From NCBI GenBank assembly GCA_018829565.1, contig JAHJTW010000077.1:1-34251 (forward strand): a stretch of DNA of 34,251 bases, written 5' to 3'. Within the stretch, counting starts at the first letter, position 1. Each line of letters begins with the position of its first letter. Made by a program: the position numbers and the translations under genes. Origin of the DNA: a bacterium. Lineage in GTDB: Bacteria > Krumholzibacteriota > Krumholzibacteriia > LZORAL124-64-63. The notes beneath the pieces are model-generated. The model was not told the DNA's origin. It did not search any database and saw nothing but the letters and a program-made list of their open reading frames with translations. Below are positions 1 through 7,952 of this stretch, piece after piece.

Positions 1-6
1 CAGTTG

Positions 7-480
7 ATGGAGTACTTCAACCACCTTCCGGCGCCCCTGGCCGTGTTCTGCATCGCCATGCTGCCCGTCTTCGAGCTGCGCGGCGCCATACCCGCCGGCT
101 ACGCCATGGGCATGACCCAGCCCTGGCTGATCTACCTGCTGGCGGTCGCCGGGAACTTCGTGCCGGTGATCCCGATCCTGACCCTGCTGGGCCCGGTCGA
201 GCGACGGTTGCGCAGGTTCCGGGTCTGGGACCGGTTCTTCACCTGGCTGTTCCGGAGGACGGTCAGCCGCAGCGACGTCATCAAGAGGTACGAAAGCCTG
301 GGACTGATCCTCTTCGTCGCCATCCCCCTGCCCATGACCGGAGCCTGGACCGGAGCCATCGCCGCCTATCTCTTCAAACTTCCCTTGCGGATGGCGATAC
401 CTTGTATCATTTTGGGCATCCTGATCGCCGGGATCGTGGTCACGCTGGTCTCGCAGGGCGTCATTTCCCTGTGGCGGTGA
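7..480 (+). CDS. COG2426 / small multidrug export family membrane protein
   Basis: About 157 aa and almost entirely hydrophobic, with roughly four membrane segments. Near the N-terminus it carries the family hallmark ELRGAIP, and later PLPMTGAWTGAIAAYLF. These fit the COG2426 / Sm_multidrug_ex family of inner-membrane proteins, whose substrate is not established. The family is usually 150-170 aa, so the gene looks nearly complete. A TTG at base 4 and the ATG at base 7 are both possible starts, and the true start could lie outside the window because no ribosome site can be seen. The stop is followed 28 nt later by tRNA-Pro on the same strand. Family assignment is good; the transport role is only a family name. 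Confidence 0.75.
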   Translation: MEYFNHLPAPLAVFCIAMLPVFELRGAIPAGYAMGMTQPWLIYLLAVAGNFVPVIPILTLLGPVERRLRRFRVWDRFFTWLFRRTVSRSDVIKRYESLGLILFVAIPLPMTGAWTGAIAAYLFKLPLRMAIPCIILGILIAGIVVTLVSQGVISLWR

Positions 481-508
481 AGGCCTTCCGGCGAATCTTC
501 TTCTCGGT

Positions 509-586
509 CGGGGCGTAGCGCAGCCCGGTTAGCGCGCCTGCTTCGGGAGCAGGAGGTCGAGAGTTCAAATCTCTCCGCCCCGACCA
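509..586 (+). tRNA. tRNA-Pro (anticodon CGG)
   Basis: A cloverleaf can be drawn by hand. The acceptor stem is CGGGGCG with CGCCCCG, the anticodon arm is CCTGC-TTCGGGA-GCAGG (anticodon CGG, reading CCG), the T-loop contains TTCAAAT, and a CCA end is encoded. The terminal C1-G72 pair is typical of bacterial tRNA-Pro. A short hairpin with a T-run follows downstream. Confidence 0.95.
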
Positions 587-603
587 CTTTTTCTGCGGAT
601 GAC

Positions 604-624
604 GCCCCGTGACCGGGGCTTTTT
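604..624 (+). terminator. Rho-independent terminator after tRNA-Pro
   Basis: A GCCCCG/CGGGGC stem closes a 4-nt loop and is followed at once by TTTTT. It lies 17 nt past the tRNA-Pro CCA end and upstream of apt, so it most likely ends the tRNA transcript. Confidence 0.75.
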
Positions 625-667
625 CATGCCCTCCGGTCCCGGTATTCCCGTCCGCCACAACCAGGAC

Positions 668-696
668 TTCCCAGCCATCAGACCGGCGGTTATGCT
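668..696 (+). promoter_or_regulatory. Candidate sigma70-type promoter for apt
   Basis: TTCCCA and TATGCT are separated by 17 nt (4/6 matches each) and lie 38 nt before the apt start, downstream of the tRNA-Pro terminator. The position is sensible but the match is modest. Confidence 0.3.
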
Positions 697-734
697 GCCC
701 CGGACGGCCCCCGACAAGCAACCCCGGAGGAACC

Positions 735-1262
735 ATGACCTGCCAGCAGATCGTTCGCGCCGCCATCCGCGCCATCCCCGACTTCCCCAAGCCGGGCATC
801 CTGTTCCGCGACATCACCCCGGTCATGGAGGATCCCGCCGCCTTCGCGGCCGCCGTCGCCGGCCTCGAGGAACTCCTCGAAGGGATCGAGTGGAACGCCA
901 TGGGGGCCATCGAGTCTCGGGGCTTCGTCTTCGGCGCTCCGATCGCCCTGCGGGCGGGCAGGCCCCTGGTCCTGCTGCGCAAGCAGGGCAAGCTGCCCGG
1001 GCGGACCCTGGCGGCCGCCTACGCCCTGGAATACGGCGAGGCCGTGCTGGAGATGCACCTGGACAGCCTGGAGCCCGGAGACAGGGTCGTCCTCATCGAC
1101 GACCTGCTGGCCACCGGAGGAACCGCTGCGGCGGCGGCGGCGCTGGTGAAACAAGCCGGTGCGGAGGTCGCGGCCTTCGTGTTCCTGGTCGAACTCGACG
1201 ACCTGCAGGGAAGGGGGAAGCTGGCCGCGCTGGGCCCGGTTTTTTCCCTTGTGAACTACTGA
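735..1262 (+). CDS. apt: Adenine phosphoribosyltransferase
   Basis: This 175-aa protein salvages adenine with PRPP to form AMP in the cytoplasm. It matches the family in length and order: the IPDFPKPGILFRDITP N-terminal block, ESRGFVFGAPIAL, RKQGKLPG, and the PRPP-binding loop VVLIDDLLATGGTA near residues 115-130. The ATG at 735 has a GGAGG ribosome site 4 nt upstream. The longer ORF in the track (start 609) has no comparable site and adds a non-homologous extension. The gene sits between two tRNA genes, and a tRNA promoter overlaps its 3' end. Confidence 0.95.
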   Translation: MTCQQIVRAAIRAIPDFPKPGILFRDITPVMEDPAAFAAAVAGLEELLEGIEWNAMGAIESRGFVFGAPIALRAGRPLVLLRKQGKLPGRTLAAAYALEYGEAVLEMHLDSLEPGDRVVLIDDLLATGGTAAAAAALVKQAGAEVAAFVFLVELDDLQGRGKLAALGPVFSLVNY

Positions 1263-1277
1263 CAGCCCGTCTATTTT
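1249..1277 (+). promoter_or_regulatory. Candidate promoter of tRNA-Arg(CCU)
   Basis: TTGTGA and TATTTT (4/6 matches each) are separated by exactly 17 nt and lie 20 nt before the tRNA. The -35 element overlaps the last codons of apt. Confidence 0.5.
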
Positions 1278-1297
1278 GGGCAACCGCACCACTGGGT

Positions 1298-1374
1298 GCC
1301 CCCGTAGCTCAGCCGGATAGAGCACCAGATTCCTAATCTGGGGGCCGTGGGTTCGAATCCCGCCGGGGGTACCA
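1298..1374 (+). tRNA. tRNA-Arg (anticodon CCT)
   Basis: A cloverleaf folds with acceptor GCCCCCG/CGGGGGT, anticodon arm CCAGA-TTCCTAA-TCTGG (CCT, reading AGG), T-loop GTTCGAATC and an encoded CCA. The first acceptor pair is a G1-U72 wobble. The adjacent membrane glycosyltransferase is convergent, ending at 1420. Confidence 0.95.
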
Positions 1375-1419
1375 TCCCCAACCGAAGCGTTTCCCACCCA
1401 GCCTCGATGCGAAGCCCTA

Positions 1420-3114
1420 TCAGGGCGCGAGCACCTCGCTCTGCACGCTGGCGGCGTTCGCCCAGTCCGGCCGGTCGGGCAGGAGCTCGCCTTCATCCTT
1501 CTTCCAGAACCAAAGGTCGAAGTGCTCGGTCCGGTCCGCCTTGTCGTGATGGGCCAGGAACTCCTGCCTGAACTCGGGCGTGAAGATGGGCTCGTGCGGC
1601 GGGTACCAGTTCACCTTCTCGAAGGGCGTCTGCTCCCGGGGCACCAGCCAGACATCCACCACGCCCTGGCCCAGGGCCTCCTGGGTGGCGGGGGGCAGGG
1701 GGCGCCCGGCGAGACAGCAGTCCATGACCGAGATGGGGTCGATCAGGACGGGGTGGTCGGCGAAGACCAGCAGGGGCCGGATCCAGGTCCAGCGGAAGCT
1801 GGCGTTCTCTCCTCCGCAGGCCATGCCGATGTTCATTTCCGGATACTTGGCCATGATGCCGCGCACTTCAGCGGCCAGATCGGGCGCCTGATCCTGCTGC
1901 CAGGCCACCAGCATGGTCGCCCGGTATTCGCTGACCAGTCCCGCGATGGCGATGGTCAGGGCCGCCCCGGCCATCAGCCCACGGGCAGGGACGCGCCGGG
2001 AAGAGGGGAGGGCGCGATCGGCCGGACGGGCCGAAATCCAGACCAGGGCAGGCACGAAGGCCATGATGGGGACCAGGGGCAGCAGGTGGACCGGACCGGC
2101 GCCCGGCTTGGCCGCCAGCACGAGCACAGGCCCGAGGGACAGGAACACCGAGAGGAGCAGGCCTCCCTGTCCCCGCCAGATCCCCCGCCTGAAGCCCGTC
2201 CGGGCAGCCAATCCCAGGAGGGGGAGCAGAAGCAGGAAGGTGAACCGCAGGTTGAGCCCCAGATCCTGCACCGTCAGGCCGTGCAGGGTGGCGTTCTGCA
2301 GCCAGACCAGGTAGTTCAGGAAGGAGATCCGGGGATGCAGAAGGAACGGCGCAGCCACGACGAACATGGAACCGGTCAGGATCCAGAACAGGCTCCTGGG
2401 TCCCCAGCGCCGGTAGGCGAGGTAAAGGATGGGCAGGAAGTACAGCCCTCCATGGACCTTGAGATTGACCGCGAAGCCCAGGACGGCCGCCAGACCCGCC
2501 ACCCCGAAGCGGGGCCCGGCCCGGCTCACGATGAAGATCCCGAACGCGGCGGCGAACACGAGCAGGGAATCCGGGCGCACCAGGTAGATCCCGAAACCGT
2601 GGGACCAGAACAGGAGGATGGCGCACCCCGTCACCGCCCAGGGCATGGGGTCGTTCCGCCTTCGGCTCGCCGCCGCGAAGAGGAGGAGGATGCTGGCGAC
2701 TCCGGCCAGGAACGAGGCCGCCTTGGCGGAGGTCAGGGTGGGGCCGAGGACCTTCAGGAAAAGCCCGTTGGTCAGGAAGACGGAGGGGCCATAGAGGACG
2801 CTGTACTGCTGGGCCCCGTCGATGGGGTGGTAGAGTTCCTGTCCCTGCTCGAGCAGCCAGGAATTGCTCGTGACCAGCGGTTCCACCTCGCCGGCGAAAC
2901 CCTCGAGGGTCAGATACCACACGCCGATTCCCAGGAAGACAGCGGCGAGCAGGCAGCCGCCGACCGTCACCAGCAGCCGGTGCCGGGAAGACCAGCCCGG
3001 CAGCAAGGCAGGGCGCAACCAACCGAGGAGGGCCACAAGCCCCCCCAGCAGGAAAAACGCAACCAGCACCTGACGCGAGAGCAGGATGCCTAGGTCAAGG
3101 ATTGTGCGAATCAT
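1420..3114 (-). CDS. GT-C fold membrane glycosyltransferase (PMT/ArnT-like)
   Basis: A 564-aa integral membrane protein with about ten hydrophobic segments and a soluble C-terminal domain of about 150 aa. Features of polyprenyl-phosphate-dependent GT-C enzymes are visible: an acidic first periplasmic loop (GEVEP, followed by an asparagine/serine pair), and the YLVRPDSLLVF block typical of PMT_2/DUF2029-like proteins. Such enzymes move sugars or sugar-like groups from a lipid carrier to glycans, lipids or proteins on the periplasmic side; the substrate cannot be read here. I chose the ATG at 3114 because the upstream extension (start 3213) is polar and unlike a membrane N-terminus, although the ribosome site is weak. 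The gene converges on tRNA-Arg(CCU) and follows a PqqD-like gene on the same strand. Confidence 0.75.
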   Translation of the reverse strand: MIRTILDLGILLSRQVLVAFFLLGGLVALLGWLRPALLPGWSSRHRLLVTVGGCLLAAVFLGIGVWYLTLEGFAGEVEPLVTSNSWLLEQGQELYHPIDGAQQYSVLYGPSVFLTNGLFLKVLGPTLTSAKAASFLAGVASILLLFAAASRRRNDPMPWAVTGCAILLFWSHGFGIYLVRPDSLLVFAAAFGIFIVSRAGPRFGVAGLAAVLGFAVNLKVHGGLYFLPILYLAYRRWGPRSLFWILTGSMFVVAAPFLLHPRISFLNYLVWLQNATLHGLTVQDLGLNLRFTFLLLLPLLGLAARTGFRRGIWRGQGGLLLSVFLSLGPVLVLAAKPGAGPVHLLPLVPIMAFVPALVWISARPADRALPSSRRVPARGLMAGAALTIAIAGLVSEYRATMLVAWQQDQAPDLAAEVRGIMAKYPEMNIGMACGGENASFRWTWIRPLLVFADHPVLIDPISVMDCCLAGRPLPPATQEALGQGVVDVWLVPREQTPFEKVNWYPPHEPIFTPEFRQEFLAHHDKADRTEHFDLWFWKKDEGELLPDRPDWANAASVQSEVLAP

Positions 3115-3203
3115 TACCAACGAGCCGGTTGTCGACACCTCGCCGGGTGTGGTCGATATGGGGGGTGCAGGGAGGCGAGAGCCCCACACCCGATATCGGT
3201 CTG

Positions 3204-3232
3204 ATTGTCCCATTTTTCCGGAGAAAACTCAA
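3204..3232 (-). promoter_or_regulatory. Candidate promoter for the GT-C gene
   Basis: On the minus strand, TTGAGT and GACAAT (4/6 each) lie 17 nt apart, about 90 nt before the chosen start. If real, transcription begins near 3197, inside the rejected upstream extension, which supports the shorter ORF. A TTTGATCAAA palindrome (3237-3246) abuts the -35 side. Confidence 0.3.
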
Positions 3233-3282
3233 CAGGTTTGATCAAAAGGCAAAAAAAAGTCAAGAAATTGGGAAATAATCGC

Positions 3283-3684
3283 TTATATCACATGCTTGAG
3301 AAACGAGATGAATCCCAGCTCACGCATCCTGGCCAGGAAGAGGCAGATGCGGTGGTAGACATGTTCGGCATCCTCGGGAAAGTGGTCTTCCCACCCCTCA
3401 GCCATGCTTCTGATGGCGGTTTCGCCATCGATCCGGCTCCAGATGAGGGATCCCCGGGGATCGAGCGGTACCCTGACGAACTTCTTGTCCTCCGGCAGCA
3501 AAGGCTGCAGGATTCTTCCCCAGACCGGGCCCGAGTACCGTGGTTGGAGCAGGATGATCCTGTCGGGGCTGCTGTCGGGGGCCGTGGCCACCAGGACCTG
3601 CGGCACCAGGTCCAGCATGTCGACCCCTTCCCATTCCCCCTTCAGTTTCCTCATCAAGTTGCCGATCAAGTTTCGGGATGGCAT
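3283..3684 (-). CDS. Orphan PqqD-like domain protein
   Basis: A 133-aa cytoplasmic protein. The middle and C-terminal part (VRVPLDPRGSLIWSRIDG followed by helices) matches the winged-helix PqqD fold, including the aliphatic-x-G-x-x-I/V-W pattern before the I-D-G turn. PqqD proteins bind precursor peptides and present them to radical SAM enzymes, but no radical SAM enzyme or precursor peptide is visible here. The N-terminal 60 residues look like a separate small beta-rich segment. An AGGAAAGG site lies about 11 nt before the ATG. It precedes the GT-C gene by 168 nt and is divergent from the DUF4870-like gene. Function is unknown. Confidence 0.6.
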   Translation of the reverse strand: MPSRNLIGNLMRKLKGEWEGVDMLDLVPQVLVATAPDSSPDRIILLQPRYSGPVWGRILQPLLPEDKKFVRVPLDPRGSLIWSRIDGETAIRSMAEGWEDHFPEDAEHVYHRICLFLARMRELGFISFLKHVI

Positions 3685-3778
3685 TTCGGGAGACCTTTCC
3701 TGAGGACTGGTGGACCGAAAAGATTGGCGAATCCCCCCTCATGTGGTTTACTGGATCCAGCAAGGGGAGGAGGACACG

Positions 3779-4138
3779 ATGGACAATTCCGTGACGGTCC
3801 GGGATCGCTGGCTCGGCGCCATCTGCTATCTTTCCGTCTTCGTCTTGGTGCCCTGCCTGGCCACCGAGAAATCGGCGTTCCTGGCCCGCCATTGCCGCCA
3901 GGGCTTCGCGCTGCTCTGCGTCGAGATCCTGGCTTTCCTGGTGATCCTCATCATCGACGCCACCATCGGGCTGATCCCGCTCCTGGGATTCCTGGTGGTC
4001 ATCCTGCTGCGCCTGGTGCTCTTCGTCCTGTTCCTGTCCCTGTCGGCCCTGGGCTTCGCCAAGGCCCTGTTCGGCGAGGAGTGGCGGATTCCCTACCTGG
4101 ACGAGCTGGCCGAGCGCATTCCCATCGAACAATCCTGA
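3779..4138 (+). CDS. Small membrane protein, DUF4870-like
   Basis: A 119-aa protein with three hydrophobic stretches. The pattern ARHCRQGFALLCVEIL resembles the 'H-x-R-Q' signature at the membrane entry of DUF4870/Tic20-like proteins, a family of unknown function. I start at the ATG with GGGGAGGAGG just upstream rather than the track's earlier start at 3710, which has no ribosome site. The gene converges on holA. The 88-nt spacer between the two stops is AT-rich and shows no clear hairpin. Confidence 0.6.
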   Translation: MDNSVTVRDRWLGAICYLSVFVLVPCLATEKSAFLARHCRQGFALLCVEILAFLVILIIDATIGLIPLLGFLVVILLRLVLFVLFLSLSALGFAKALFGEEWRIPYLDELAERIPIEQS

Positions 4139-4226
4139 GCCAACTCCATGAACGCCAGTATCTTGTATCCCGTCACTTACAGAATTGCGTATAATGTATA
4201 TTATGTTAACTAACCGAAAAACGCCC

Positions 4227-5276
4227 TCATGAAACCCCGTCCTCCCGGCACAGCCGCAGGATCGCCTGCTCGAAGACGGCCCCTTCCCTGAGCGGGCTGT
4301 TCTTCATCTGGCGGTCGCATTCGAGGGCTTCGATCTGCCCCCGAGCCATGCCCCGCACGCCCATGTTGTCGATCATGCTGCTCAGGTAGCGGAACGACCA
4401 GGGACTCTGCCCCGTCAAGGCGCCGATCTCCTGGTCGGCCATGCCCTCGGACTTGGCGTGCTGCAGCAGGTATCCCCGGCGGATCCGGTTCAGGACCAGC
4501 GGGGCGATCTCGTACGGCGACCGGCCCCATTCGGCCAGCCGGTACCAGGTCTTCAGGACGTCCCCGGCGCGGCCGGGTTGCAGGAACTCGGTGATCTCGT
4601 ATCCCTTGAGCTCGGCCTGATCCATGATCACGGCGTTGAGCTCGGCCACGGTCAGGGCCTCGCCGCGGTCCTCGAACAGCAGCGCCAGCTTGTCCAGCTC
4701 GTTCTTGATGCTGAGCAGGTCGTCGCCCAGCAGGTCGCCCAGCAACTGGGCCTGATCGCGGTCCAGCGGCAACCCGAGCCTGCCGGCGGCCTTGAGGATC
4801 CACTGGATCAGGCTTTCCCCGGTCGGAGCTGTAAATTCAAAAAAATAACCGGCTTCCAGACAAATCTTGACCCATTTCTTCCGGCGGTCGGCCTTGGGCG
4901 TGGTCAAGATAAGGATGGTCTCGGGCACCGGATTCCCGAGATACTTCTCCAGATGATCGGCGTTCTCCTGGCGGTCCAGGACTCCCCCGGCGTGCTTGAC
5001 GTAGACCACCTGGCGTCCGCCAAGCATGGGCAGGCTCAGGGCCTGCTGAAGGATTCGGGAAAACGGGACCTGCTCACCGTCGAAAACATGGTCGTTGAAC
5101 GCCCCGGCGGGCCCGAGGGCGTCCTTGCGGATCTTGGCGACCACGCCTTCGATCCGGAGGGAGTCCTCCCCCGCCAGGACGTAGACGGGACGGAACTTCC
5201 CCGTCTTGAGGTCCTGGGCGACGATGTCGTCGAGACCCGGAGCCGTTCCGGATTTGCCTTTGCCGGGCTGAACCAT
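4227..5276 (-). CDS. holA: DNA polymerase III delta subunit
   Basis: This 349-aa protein is the clamp-loader subunit that opens the sliding clamp during replication. Visible family features are the early RPVYVLAGEDSLRIEGVVAKI block (degenerate Walker A region of the AAA+ fold), LPMLGGRQVVYVKHA, a conserved DDLLSIKNELDKLALL segment, and the C-terminal helical collar domain. Length is typical (about 340 aa). The start follows lptE by 2 nt, with its ribosome site (GAGGA) inside the lptE 3' end, so the two are likely coupled. The lptE-holA pairing is common in Gram-negative genomes. Confidence 0.9.
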   Translation of the reverse strand: MVQPGKGKSGTAPGLDDIVAQDLKTGKFRPVYVLAGEDSLRIEGVVAKIRKDALGPAGAFNDHVFDGEQVPFSRILQQALSLPMLGGRQVVYVKHAGGVLDRQENADHLEKYLGNPVPETILILTTPKADRRKKWVKICLEAGYFFEFTAPTGESLIQWILKAAGRLGLPLDRDQAQLLGDLLGDDLLSIKNELDKLALLFEDRGEALTVAELNAVIMDQAELKGYEITEFLQPGRAGDVLKTWYRLAEWGRSPYEIAPLVLNRIRRGYLLQHAKSEGMADQEIGALTGQSPWSFRYLSSMIDNMGVRGMARGQIEALECDRQMKNSPLREGAVFEQAILRLCREDGVS

Positions 5277-5278
5277 GG

Positions 5279-5803
5279 TTACCAGTCCTCCACGACCTGG
5301 GCCAGGATGTCCCTGACGATCTGGTCGATGGCCTCGACCTTGGCCGTCTCCTCGCTCGTCCCCTGGGGATCGTCGAGCACGTAGTTGCCCACCCCGGTGA
5401 ACTGCTTCTCGCTGAACTTCTCGTCCCCGGTGGCCTTGACGACGAAGCTGAGAACCACCGCGATCTGGACCTGGTATTCGGTCACGGTGAGGTCCCCGCG
5501 GGCGAAGGCCTCCTTGAGATCGTACTGGACCACGCGGCCGGATATGATGCTGTCCGCGGCCTCTTCGCCCACCACCTTCAGGGTGTTGTCGGCCTGGATG
5601 GCGGCGATGATCAGGTCGGTCAATTCGGTGCCGATGCTGGGTTCAGGAGTCTGGTTCTCCAGGTATTCCACCGCGACCCGCTTGAGCGACTCGTCGACCC
5701 GGCCGCTGCTGGCGGAATAAACCCCGCAGCCGGTCGCTCCTAACCAGGCGAAAAGGATCGGCCCCAGCAAAAGGGCGGTCCCAAGGCAGCGGCGGGCGGT
5801 CAT
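5279..5803 (-). CDS. lptE: LPS-assembly lipoprotein LptE
   Basis: A 174-aa predicted outer-membrane lipoprotein. A hydrophobic signal ends in LGATGC, a plausible lipobox with Cys26 as the lipidated residue, followed by GVYSASSGRV. The rest (VAVEYLENQTPEPSIGTELTDLI, then alternating strands and a C-terminal helix) matches LptE, which plugs the LptD barrel during LPS export. The start is 7 nt after the NtrC-type regulator stop and the stop is 2 nt before holA, which gives a three-gene operon. The assignment rests on fold pattern plus the holA neighbour. Confidence 0.8.
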   Translation of the reverse strand: MTARRCLGTALLLGPILFAWLGATGCGVYSASSGRVDESLKRVAVEYLENQTPEPSIGTELTDLIIAAIQADNTLKVVGEEAADSIISGRVVQYDLKEAFARGDLTVTEYQVQIAVVLSFVVKATGDEKFSEKQFTGVGNYVLDDPQGTSEETAKVEAIDQIVRDILAQVVEDW

Positions 5804-5810
5804 AGGCTCT

Positions 5811-7208
5811 CTACTCCTTGATCTTGTACTGGCGCATCCTGTACCTGAACTTGTCCCGGTTCAACCGCAACAACCGCGCGGCCCGGCTCTGGTTCCCCTC
5901 GGCGTCCGCGTAGGCCTTGCGGACCAGGGCCTCCTCGAGTTCCCCCACGATCCCCTCGAGGTCGATTCCGGCCCTGGGCAGGGGGCGGCCGAGGGCGGCG
6001 TCGATCCGGTCGGCGAGCCCCTGTTCGGTGGCCGCGTCCGGCGCCACCAGGACGTGATCCTTCAGGAGCACCGGTCCGTCCTCGAGCAGGACGGCCCGTT
6101 CGATGAGGTTCTTGAGTTCCCTGATGTTCCCGGGCCAGTGGTGGGCGAGGAGCGCTTCCTTCGCCTCGGGGTGGATCTCGCGGAACCGCTTGCCGAACCG
6201 CTCGTTGAACAGGCCCACGAAGTACTCGGCGAGGGGCAGGATGTCCTCGGGCCGCGAGCGCAGCGGCGGCAGGTTCAGCTGGACGACCTTCAGGCGGTAG
6301 AAGAGATCCTCCCGGAACAGGCCCTGCTTCACGTATTCGGCGAGGTTGCGGTTGGTGGCCGCGATGATGCGGACGTCCACCTGGATGTCCCTGGTGCCTC
6401 CGACCCGCCGGAAGATCGTCTTCTCCAGGACGCGCAGGAGCTTCACCTGGACCTGCAGCGGCATTTCGCCGATCTCGTCGAGAAAGACGGTCCCCTTGTC
6501 CCCCAGTTCCAGCAGTCCGTTCTTCTGGACCACCGCGTCGGTGAAGGCCCCCTTCTCGTGTCCGAACAGCTCGCTCTCCAGGAGAGTCTCCGACAGGGAG
6601 GCGCAGTTGATCTCGAGGAAGGGGCCGTCCGCCCGGGAGGAGGACCGGTGGATGAGGTTGGCGATCACGTCCTTGCCGACCCCCGACTCCCCCAGGATGA
6701 GCACCGTGCTGGTGTGGCCCCGGGTGATCCGGGCGATGGTGTCGTAGATGTCGCGCAGGACCGGAGAACGGCTGGGCACCACGTTGTCCGATCCGGCCAA
6801 GATCCCGGCGGCGCGCTCCTCCTTTGCCCTTTCACGGCGCAGGGCCGATTCGGCCAGGGCCTTCCTCGTCACCTTGAGCAGCCGGTCGAGCTGGATGGGC
6901 TTGTTGACGTAGTCGGCGGCGCTGAGCTTCATCGCCAGGACGGCGGTGTCCGTCTCCCGGTAGGCCGTGACGATGACCACCGGCAGCAGGGGATACTTCT
7001 CCTTGATGATCCCCAGGACCTGGACCCCGCTCATGTCCGGCAGCATCAGGTCCAGCAACACCAGGTCGGGCTGGATCTCCTCCAGGATCGCCAGGGCGTC
7101 CTTCCCGCTGGGCGCGGGCCGCACGTCGTAACCCGCCTCCGCGAAGGTCTTGTCCAGGAACTCCAGGATGAGGACATCATCGTCCACGACAAGGATGACC
7201 GGCCTCAT
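5811..7208 (-). CDS. NtrC-family sigma54-dependent response regulator
   Basis: A 465-aa protein. The receiver domain (about 1-120) has DDD near residue 9, phosphoacceptor Asp53 in LVLLDLMLPD, and the conserved TAY and NKP motifs. An AAA+ domain (about 145-380) follows with Walker A GESGVGKD, Walker B GTVFLDEIGEM and the ELFGHEKGAFTDA loop. The C-terminus is a Fis-type helix-turn-helix (NQSRAARLLRLNRDKFRYRM). The sigma54-contacting loop reads GAFTDA rather than the usual GAFTGA. The start at 7208 has GAGGTG at proper spacing; the track's extra 16 residues are not needed. No partner histidine kinase is adjacent. It leads the lptE-holA operon, so it may respond to the envelope, but this is inference. 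Confidence 0.9.
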   Translation of the reverse strand: MRPVILVVDDDVLILEFLDKTFAEAGYDVRPAPSGKDALAILEEIQPDLVLLDLMLPDMSGVQVLGIIKEKYPLLPVVIVTAYRETDTAVLAMKLSAADYVNKPIQLDRLLKVTRKALAESALRRERAKEERAAGILAGSDNVVPSRSPVLRDIYDTIARITRGHTSTVLILGESGVGKDVIANLIHRSSSRADGPFLEINCASLSETLLESELFGHEKGAFTDAVVQKNGLLELGDKGTVFLDEIGEMPLQVQVKLLRVLEKTIFRRVGGTRDIQVDVRIIAATNRNLAEYVKQGLFREDLFYRLKVVQLNLPPLRSRPEDILPLAEYFVGLFNERFGKRFREIHPEAKEALLAHHWPGNIRELKNLIERAVLLEDGPVLLKDHVLVAPDAATEQGLADRIDAALGRPLPRAGIDLEGIVGELEEALVRKAYADAEGNQSRAARLLRLNRDKFRYRMRQYKIKE

Positions 7209-7316
7209 GACACCTCGGGACAGGTAAACCGCAGGCGCGCCCGCGGCGATGATCACCAGGACAGGGATGCTGCATTATCGTGCGCCGGGGTGAGGCTGGC
7301 AAGGCGCGATTCGGCG

Positions 7317-7952
7317 TCAACGGGAACGGGCGCGCTCGGGCGGACCCGACAGCAGGGTGAACAGCACGATGGCCAGATCGAAGCCCAGGGAACGGCGCCG
7401 GACGTAGTCACCATCGAGGGCCAGGCGCCGCATGACCCCCGCCCTCCCTGCGGCGGGCTCATCCTCCAGCCTGGCCAGGTTCAGCAGGCCCACCGGCCCC
7501 TTCCTGGCCCTCAGGAGCGGCGAGCATTGAAGGCGATTGCGGGTGCAGGTTTCCAGGTCGAGGGGAGCGAGACCCACCAGGGACAATCTGCCCCTCAGAA
7601 GGTCGGGCGCCATGGGCAGCAGGTCCAGACCGGACCATTCCAGGAACCGCCCCCAACCCGCCGGGACCTCCTGTCCGGAACCGGCCACAGCAGTCCGGAA
7701 GGTCCGCCAGGCCAGCGGACTTCCGGGCATGACCACCCGTCGGCGATCGAAACAGGTCCCGGGGATGGCTCCGATGCGCCGCTCCGGGCCCACCAGGGTC
7801 CGGGACACCAGAGGCGGCAGGCCGGTCCTGAGCCTGATCCAGAGAGCGATCGGGGGCCCCAGCACCAGGAGCAGGCCGACGCCCAGAAGTCCCGCCAGGA
7901 CGTCACCCAGGCGCTTGAGGGGCAGGTACAGGGTTGCGCATCGCGCCGTCAC
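7317..7952 (-). CDS. Degenerate PglC/WbaP-like sugar-phosphate transferase homologue
   Basis: A 211-aa protein with the overall layout of monotopic polyprenyl-phosphate phosphoglycosyl transferases (PF02397): an N-terminal re-entrant helix (KRLGDVLAGLLGVGLLLVL), a mid-region GRFLEWSGLDLLPM followed by LLRGRLSLVG, and a C-terminal DYVRRRSLGFDLAIV. Active enzymes have a catalytic Asp-Glu pair in LDELPQ and a VGPRP motif. Here these read LDLLPM and VGLAP, the KFRSM-type motif is absent, and PGITG is changed. It is probably inactive or strongly diverged. The GTG start has GGAGGTGA 5 nt upstream. Upstream it shares an AT-rich divergent promoter region with the UPF0104 gene; downstream lies the NtrC-type regulator, 108 nt away. 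Confidence 0.6.
   Translation of the reverse strand: MTARCATLYLPLKRLGDVLAGLLGVGLLLVLGPPIALWIRLRTGLPPLVSRTLVGPERRIGAIPGTCFDRRRVVMPGSPLAWRTFRTAVAGSGQEVPAGWGRFLEWSGLDLLPMAPDLLRGRLSLVGLAPLDLETCTRNRLQCSPLLRARKGPVGLLNLARLEDEPAAGRAGVMRRLALDGDYVRRRSLGFDLAIVLFTLLSGPPERARSR

Noticed and set aside
3115-3213. N-terminal extension of the GT-C protein
   Set aside because: Polar, low-complexity sequence that overlaps a plausible promoter.
4163-4195. TATAAT box at 4190-4195 as a promoter
   Set aside because: The only -35-like hexamer (TTGTAT) is 21 nt away, and the direction leads into antisense of holA.
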